Shown here in pieces: positions 51,401-60,400 of a stretch of DNA of 64,000 nt. Within the stretch, counting starts at the first letter, position 1. Each line of letters begins with the position of its first letter. Position numbers and translations under genes: made by a program. The notes below the pieces were generated by a model that worked only from the letters and a program-made list of their open reading frames with translations, did no database searches and was not told where the DNA came from. The stretch comes from Odontesthes bonariensis (taxonomy: Eukaryota; Chordata; Actinopteri; Atheriniformes; Atherinopsidae), in contig NC_134526.1 of assembly GCF_027942865.1 (NCBI RefSeq), positions 1,379,001 to 1,443,000 of the forward strand. Reading direction: 5' to 3'.

Positions 51401-54400
51401 CCCATGACTCAACTTTATTTACCCCTTGGGATGACTCCCTCAGGGAAATTCAAGTCCCCAGTAGCTCCAAACACACACATAGGATCTCTATAAATCTAAA
51501 ATACAGTATAATATAGAATAATTAATATAATATATAATTACAATATAATTAATATAGAATAATCTAAAACAAAGTGTAAAAAAGAATATAGGCTATACAA
51601 GATATACAAAGTAAAGAGAGTTAAATAAAATAGGTTATAGCACTATGGTTGAGTTATTGCCCATATTGCACTACACTTGTGTTAATTACACATTGTATGC
51701 ACATAGTCTGACCATAAATAGATAAGATATTGCACAGTAGTGACGTGAATTATGGCACAGATGACCGAATAAATAAAATATGGCACAGGGTCTTTCAGTA
51801 TGTAAAATAGTGTAAAATCGTGGAGATTTCTGCGAGATAAGAGTAATAGCGTCAGATCACTTACCGTAACTATGGTTACCTCAGGTTTGACTGTCTCCCG
51901 GACATCTCACCCTGTGGTAAGATGGCCGACTTGTGCGGACGTTCTAAACTCAGACGTAACACATCTAGCCATTCTATACACATCTATGGTTCTATACATA
52001 TCTATGGGTTCTACCTGCAGCCTCAGAGCGACTGCTGGTGTGAGTGCTTACCTCCGGCTGCATCTGCGGGGCGCTCGGGTCCAACTGGGCTCGGGGTATC
52101 AGAACCGCCTTCTGCTGAGGAACACAAACCGTTAGACCCAGAGGAACCGGGAACACAAACCGTTAGACCCAGAGGAACCGGGAACACAAACCGTTAGACC
52201 CAGAGGAACACAAACCGTTAGACCCAGAGGAACCAGGAACACAAACCGTTAGACCCAGAGGAACCGGGAACACAAACCGTTAGACCCAGAGGAACCGGGA
52301 ACCAGGAACACAAACCGTTAGACCCAGAGGAACCAGGAACACATACCGTTAGACCCAGAGGAACCGGGAACACAAACCGTTAGACCCAGAGGAACCGGGA
52401 ACCAGGAACACAAACCGTTAGACCCAGAGGAACCGGGAACCAGGAACACAAACCGTTAGACCCAGAGGAACCGGGAACACAAACCGTTAGACCCAGAGGA
52501 ACCGGGAACACAAACCGTTAGACCCAGAGGAACACAAACCGTTAGACCCAGAGGAACCAGGAACACAAACCGTTAGACCCAGAGGAACCGGGAACACAAA
52601 CCGTTAGACCCAGAGGAACCGGGAACCAGGAACACAAACCGTTAGACCCAGAGGAACCAGGAACACATACCGTTAGACCCAGAGGAACCGGGAACACAAA
52701 CCGTTAGACCCAGAGGAACCGGGAACCAGGAACACAAACCGTTAGACCCAGAGGAACCGGGAACCAGGAACACAAACCGTTAGACCCAGAGGAACCAGGA
52801 ACACAAACCGTTAGACCCAGAGGAACCGGGAACCAGGAACACAAACCGTTAGACCCAGAGGAACCGGGAACACAAAGCGTTAGACCCAGAGGAACCGGGA
52901 ACACAAACCGTTAGACCCAGAGGAACCGGGAACACAAACCGTTAGACCCAGAGGAACCGGGAACACAAACCGTTAGACCCAGAGGAACCGGGAACCAGGA
53001 ACACAAACCGTTAGACCCAGAGGAACCGGGAACACAAAGCGTTAGACCCAGAGGAACCGGGAACACAAACCGTTAGACCCAGAGGAACCGGGAACACAAA
53101 CCGTTAGACCCAGAGGAACCGGGAACACAAACCGTTAGACCCAGAGGAACCGGGAACACAAACCGTTAGACCCAGAGGAACCGGGAACACAAACCGTTAG
53201 ACCCAGAGGAACCGGGAACCAGGAACACAAACCGTTAGACCCAGAGGAACCAGGAACACAAACCGTTAGACCCAGAGGAACCGGGAACACAAACCGTTAG
53301 ACCCAGAGGAACCGGGAACCAGGAACACAAACCGTTAGACCCAGAGGAACCGGGAACACAAACCGTTAGACCCAGAGGAACCGGGAACACAAACCGTTAG
53401 ACCCAGAGGAACCGGGAACACAAACCGTTAGACCCAGAGGAACCGGAAACACAAACCGTTAGACCAAGAGGAACCGGGAACACAAACCGTTAGACCCAGA
53501 GGAACCGGGAACACAAACCGTTAGACCCAGAGGAACCGGGAACACAAACCGTTAGACCCAGAGGAACCGGGAACCAGGAACACAAACCGTTAGACCCAGA
53601 GGAACCGGGAACACAAAGCGTTAGACCCAGAGGAACACAAACCGTTAGACCCAGAGGAACCGGGAACACAAACCGTTAGACCCAGAGGAACACAAACCGT
53701 TAGACCCAGAGGAACACAAACCGTTAGACCCAGAGGAACCGGGAACACAAACCGTTAGACCCAGAGGAACCGGGAACACAAACCGTTAGACCCAGAGGAA
53801 CCGGGAACACAAACCGTTAGACCCAGAGGAACCGGGAACACAAACCGTTAGACCCAGAGGAACCGGGAACACAAACCGTTAGACCCAGAGGAACCGGGAA
53901 CACAAACCGTTAGACCCAGAGGAACCGGGAACCAGGAACACAAACCGTTAGACCCAGAGGAACCGGGAACACAAAGCGTTAGACCCAGAGGAACACAAAC
54001 CGTTAGACCCAGAGGAACCGGGAACACAAACCGTTAGACCCAGAGGAACACAAACCGTTAGACCCAGAGGAACCGGGAACACAAACCGTTAGACCCAGAG
54101 GAACACAAACCGTTAGACCCAGAGGAACCGGGAACACAAACCGTTAGACCCAGAGGAACCGGGAACACAAACCGTTAGACCCAGAGGAACCGGGAACACA
54201 AACCGTTAGACCCAGAGGAACCAGGAACACAAACCGTTAGACCCAGAGGAACACAAACCGTTAGACCCAGAGGAACCGGGAACACAAACCGTTAGACCCA
54301 GAGGAACCGGGAACACAAACCGTTAGACCCAGAGGAACCGGGAACACAAACCGTTAGACCCAGAGGAACCGGGAACACAAAGCGTTAGACCCAGAGGAAC

Positions 54401-57400
54401 ACAAACCGTTAGACCCAGAGGAACACAAACCGTTAGACCCAGAGGAACACAAAGCGTTAGACCCAGAGGAACCGGGAACACAAACCGTTAGACCCAGAGG
54501 AACACAAACCGTTAGACCCAGAGGAACCGGGAACACAAACCGTTAGACCCAGAGGAACACAAACCGTTAGACCCAGAGGAACCGGGAACACAAACCGTTA
54601 GACCCAGAGGAACACAAACCGTTAGACCCAGAGGAACACAAACCGTTAGACCCAGAGGAACACAAAGCGTTAGACCCAGAGGAACACAAAGCGTTAGACC
54701 CAGAGGAACCGGGAACACAAAACGTTAGACCCAGAGGAACACAAAGCGTTAGACCCAGAGGAACCGGGAACACAAAACGTTAGACCCAGAGGAACCGGGA
54801 ACACAAAACGTTAGACCCAGAGGAACACAAACCGTTAGACCCAGAGGAACACAAACCGTTAGACCCAGAGGAACACAAAGCGTTAGACCCAGAGGAACCG
54901 GGAACACAAACCGTTAGACCCAGAGGAACACAAAGCGTTAGACCCAGAGGAACCGGGAACACAAAACGTTAGACCCAGAGGAACCGGGAACACAAAGCGT
55001 TAGACCCAGAGGAACCGGGAACACAAACCGTTAGACCCAGAGGAACCGGGAACACAAACCGTTAGACCCAGAGGAACCGGGAACACAAACCGTTAGACCC
55101 AGAGGAACCGGGAACCAGGAACACAAACCGTTAGACCCAGAGGAACCGGGAACACAAACCGTTAGACCCAGAGGAACACAAACCGTTAGACCCAGAGGAA
55201 CCAGGAACACAAACCGTTAGACCCAGAGGAACCGGGAACACAAACCGTTAGACCCAGAGGAACACAAACCGTTAGACCCAGAGGAACCGGGAACACAAAC
55301 CGTTAGACCCAGAGGAACCGGGAACCAGGAACACAAACCGTTAGACCCAGAGGAACCAGGAACACAAACCGTTAGACCCAGAGGAACCAGGAACACAAAC
55401 CGTTAGACCCAGAGGAACCAGGAACACAAACCGTTAGACCCAGAGGAACCGGGAACACAAACCGTTAGACCCAGAGGAACCGGGAACCAGGAACACAAAC
55501 CGTTAGACCCAGAGGAACCAGGAACACAAACCGTTAGACCCAGAGGAACCGGGAACACAAACCGTTAGACCCAGAGGAACCGGGAACACAAACCGTTAGA
55601 CCCAGAGGAACCGGGAACACAAACCGTTAGACCCAGAGGAACCGGGAACCAGGAACACAAACCGTTAGACCCAGAGGAACCGGGAACACAAACCGTTAGA
55701 CCCAGAGGAACCGGGAACACAAACCGTTAGACCCAGAGGAACCGGGAACCAGGAACACAAACCGTTAGACCCAGAGGAACCGGGAACACAAACCGTTAGA
55801 CCCAGAGGAACTGGGAACCAGGAACACAAACCGTTAGACCCAGAGGAACCGGGAACACAAACCGTTAGACCCAGAGGAACCGGGAACACAAACCGTTAGA
55901 CCCAGAGGAACACAAACCGTTAGACCCAGAGGAACACAAACCGTTAGACCCAGAGGAACACAAACCGTTAGACCCAGAGGAACCGGGAACCAGGAACACA
56001 AACCGTTAGACCCAGAGGAACCAGGAACACAAACCGTTAGACCCAGAGGAACCGGGAACCAGGAACACAAACCGTTAGACCCAGAGGAACCGGGAACACA
56101 AACCGTTAGACCCAGAGGAACCGGGAACACAAACCGTTAGACCCAGAGGAACAATGTGGACCACCTTGTGAGTGTTTTCGTACCGTTGTAAACACGGCGT
56201 CGCTGTCCTCAGTCTCATCGTCCACTGGATAATCTTCTGCTGGCAGCGGGGGCTTCGGACAATCAAACAGACAACAGTTGGTGAAGAAAAGTTTGGACCC
56301 GACCCGACCTGCTCAGAGGTCAGAGGTCGTTACTGATTTGTTGTCACTCTGGTTCAGACTGAGCTTTAAAGAATCAGTCGGTTATATAACCCGGACTCAT
56401 CTCAGGATCATACCGGGATGCTGTCCTGATCCCTGCCGCCTCCGGTGGATCCAGAGAAAGAGGGGGACGCTGGCTCCGGCAGAGCCCAGGATGTGGCTCC
56501 TGTGCCCGGGTTATAGTAGTAAACTCTGCCTGTGACCTGGTCCAGCAGCTGCTCCCAGCCGGGGGAGCCCTGAAGGAGGGAGGGAAGGAAGGAAGGAAGG
56601 AAGGAAGGAAGGAAGGAAGGAAGGAGGGAGGGAGGGAAAGAGGAAGGAAGGAAGGAAGGAAGGAAGGAAGGAAGGAGGGAAAGAGGGAGGAAGGAAGGAA
56701 GGAAGGAAGGAAGGAAGGAAGGAAGGAAGGAAGGAAGGAAGGAAGGAAGGAAGGAAGGAAGGAAGGAAGGAAGGAAGGGAAGGAGGGAGGGAAAGAGGAA
56801 GGAAGGAGGAAGGAAGAGGAAGGGAGGGAGGGAGGGAGGGAGGGAGGGAGGGAGGGAGGGAGGGAGGGAAGGAAGGAAGGAAGGAAGGAAGGAAGGAAGG
56901 AAGGAAGGAAGGAAGGAGGGAGGGAGGGAGGGAGGGAGGGAGGGAGGGAAGGAAGGAAGGAAGGAAGGAAGGAAGGAAGGAAGGAAGGAAGGAAGGAAGG
57001 AAGGAAGGAAGGAAGGAAGGAAGGAAGGGAAGGAGGGATGGGTTAGTGTGCAGGACGGTGAGCAGTGGAAACAGAAGCCCCTTTCACACTGCGACCCGCT
57101 ACCTTAGCCGGTCCAAATTGCACCTTCGACCCGTCGAGCAATGTGAGCGCTTGGCGTGTTGGTGACCCGTGTCGCCTGAAGCCGAGTTCAGGGGGCGTGG
57201 CCTAGTGGCAGAGCGTCACACGAAACACATAAAATGCTGCGCGTGTACAATGACGTAGGCACAAGCCATGCGTCGGAGGTAGGGTTAAATACACCTTGAG
57301 GGCTCGTTTTTGCAATTGTATATGCAGTTCATGGAGATGTTATTTTACGGGGTGTGGATGGTTACAACGTGGGATGCCGCCGAAGAACATATGCGGAGAA

Positions 57401-60400
57401 TACAAGAGCACTATAGTCCCCGACATGTGGCGGTAAATAACGCCCTCTGCTCGGGGGCTGAGGAGCTCGCGGACCTCCTTGTCTCCCCAGTTGGCCATAT
57501 TAAAAAATGTCTTGAACTTGATGTAGGCTAAAACAGAGTAAAACTTGTCCTCACCTGTCGCTGTTGTTCTGAATCAGCTGTCCATTCTGTCTTTTAAACT
57601 CCTCACGTCACGCCCACGTCCGACCCGCGTCGATTGTGTTCACACCAAACTCGGCTCGGCAAAAAGACGAGGGTCCGACGCGGGTCGAAAGGCGAGTCGA
57701 GTTGACGCGGCAGCCCGGGTCGGCAGTGTGAACGCAACAGCGGACACGCTAAATTCGCGGATTAAACGCGGGTTATTCGGCAGTGTGAAAGGGGCTAGAG
57801 TCTGTTTGGGGTGCTGGTACCTGAGAGGAGGAAGGGGGGGACGGCAGGCCGGACTGGTCCATGTCTCCGGCCGGGGGGGAGGTGGGGCTGCAGGGGGGGG
57901 ACCAGGTGGTCTGCCCACTCCCAGGGTGGAAGTAAAACAGCTTCCCACTGTCCTGGTCAGTGTGCACCTGAACAAAGAGGTTCAGGGTTAGGGTTCAATC
58001 CGGGTTAAAGGGTCTTTATTCACTGTTGCCTCATTTATAAACACGAATGTGAAATAAAAATATGGAAAAGTTATTCAGAGTTTCATCCATCTGAGTCCTG
58101 ATGTCTTTAAATGTTGCTTCCAGTCTGAACCTCACCGTAGGAAACAGCTTTCAGTCTGAACCTCACCGTAGGAAACAGTTTCCTGTCTGAACCTCACCGT
58201 AGGAAACAGCTTCCAGTCTAAACCTCACCGTAGGAAACAGCTTCCTGTCTGAACCTCACCGTAGGAAACAGCTTCCTGTCTGAACCTCACCGTAGGAAAC
58301 AGCTTCCAGTCTGAACCTCACCGTAGGAAACAGTTTCCTGTCTGAACCTCACCGTAGGAAACAGCTTTCAGTCTGAACCTCACCGTAGGAAACAGCTTCC
58401 TGTCTGAACCTCACCGTAGGAAACAGCTTTCAGTCTGAACCTCACCGTAGGAAACAGCTTCCTGTCTGAACCTCACCGTAGGAAACAGTTTCCTGTCTGA
58501 ACCTCACCGTAGGAAACAGTTTCCTGTCTGAATCTCACCGTAGGAAACAGTTTCCAGTCTAAACCTCACCGTAGGAAACAGTTTCCTGTCTGAACCTCAC
58601 CGTAGGAAACAGTTTCCTGTCTGAACCTCACCGTAGGAAACAGCTTCCTGTCTGAACCTCACCGTAGGAAACAGCTTCCTGTCTGAACCTCACCGTAGGA
58701 AACAGCTTCCTGTCTGAACCTCACCGTAGGAAACAGCTTCCTGTCTGAACCTCACCGTAGGAAACAGCTTCCTGTCTGAACCTCACCGTAGGAAACAGCT
58801 TCCTGTCTGAACCTCACCGTAAGAAACAGCTTCCTGTCTGAACCTCACCGTAGGAAACAGCTTCCTGTCTGAACCTCACCGTAGGAAACAGCTTCCTGTC
58901 TGAACCTCACCGTAGGAAACAGCTTCCTGTCTGAACCTCACCGTAGGAAACAGCTTCCAGTCTGAACCTCACCGTAGGAAACAGCTTCCAGTCTGAACCT
59001 CACCGTAGGAAACAGCTTCCTGTCTGAACCTCACCGTAGGAAACAGCTTCCTGTCTGAACCTCACCGTAGGAAACAGCTTCCTGTCTGAACCTCACCGTA
59101 GGAAACAGCTTTCAGTCTGAACCTCACCGTAGGAAACAGCTTCCAGTCTGAACCTCACCGTAGGAAACAGTTTCCTGTCTGAACCTCACCGTAGGAAACA
59201 GCTTCCAGTCTGAACCTCACCGTAGGAAACAGCTTCCTGTCTGAACCTCACCGTAGGAAACAGCTTCCTGTCTGAACCTCACCGTAGGAAACAGCTTCCT
59301 GTCTGAACCAACCTCACCGTAGGAAACAGCTTCCAGTCTGAACCTCACCGTAGGAAACAGTTTCCTGTCTGAACCTCACCGTAGGAAACAGTTTCCTGTC
59401 TGAACCTCACCGTAGGAAACAGCTTCCTGTCTGAACCTCACCGTAGGAAACAGCTTCCTGTCTGAACCAACCTCACCGTAGGAAACAGCTTCCAGTCTGA
59501 ACCTCACCGTAGGAAACAGTTTCCTGTCTGAACCTCACCGTAGGAAACAGTTTCCTGTCTGAACCTCACCGTAGGAAACAGCTTCCTGTCTGAACCTCAC
59601 CGTAGGAAACAACTTCCTGTCTGAACCTCACCGTAGGAAACAGTTTCCAGTCTGAACATCACCGTAGGAAACAGCTTCCTGTCTGAACCTCACCGTAGGA
59701 AACAGCTTCCAGTCTGAACCTCACCGTAGGAAACAGCTTCCTGTCTGAACCTCACCGTAGGAAACAGCTTCCTGTCTGAACCTCACCGTAGGAAACAGCT
59801 TCCTGTCTGAACCTCACCGTAGGAAACAGCTTCCAGTCTGAACCTCACCGTAGGAAACAGCTTTCAGTCTGAACCTCACCGTAGGAAACAGCTTCCTGTC
59901 TGAACCTCACCGTAGGAAACAGCTTCCAGTCTGAACCTCACCGTAGGAAACAGCTTCCAGTCTGAACCTCACCGTAGGAAACAGTTTCCTGTCTGAACCT
60001 CACCGTAGGAAACAGCTTCCTGTCTGAACCTCACCGTAGGAAACAGCTTCCTGTCTGAACCTCACCGTAGGAAACAGCTTCCTGTCTGAACCTCACCGTA
60101 GGAAACAGCTTCCTGTCTGAACCTCACCGTAGGAAACAGCTTCCAGTCTGAACCTCACCGTAGGAAACAGCTTTCAGTCTGAACCTCACCGTAGGAAACA
60201 GCTTCCAGTCTGAACCTCACCGTAGGAAACAGCTTCCAGTCTGAACCTCACCGTAGGAAACAGCTTCCAGTCTGAACCTCACCGTAGGAAACAGCTTCCA
60301 GTCTGAACCTCACCGTAGGAAACAGCTTCCTGTCTGAACCTCACCGTAGGAAACAGCTTCCAGTCTGAACCTCACCGTAGGAAACAGCTTCCAGTCTGAA

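Noticed and set aside
57310..57531. Host gene of 73 codons
   Set aside because: Lies entirely inside the PIF-like element; most likely element sequence.
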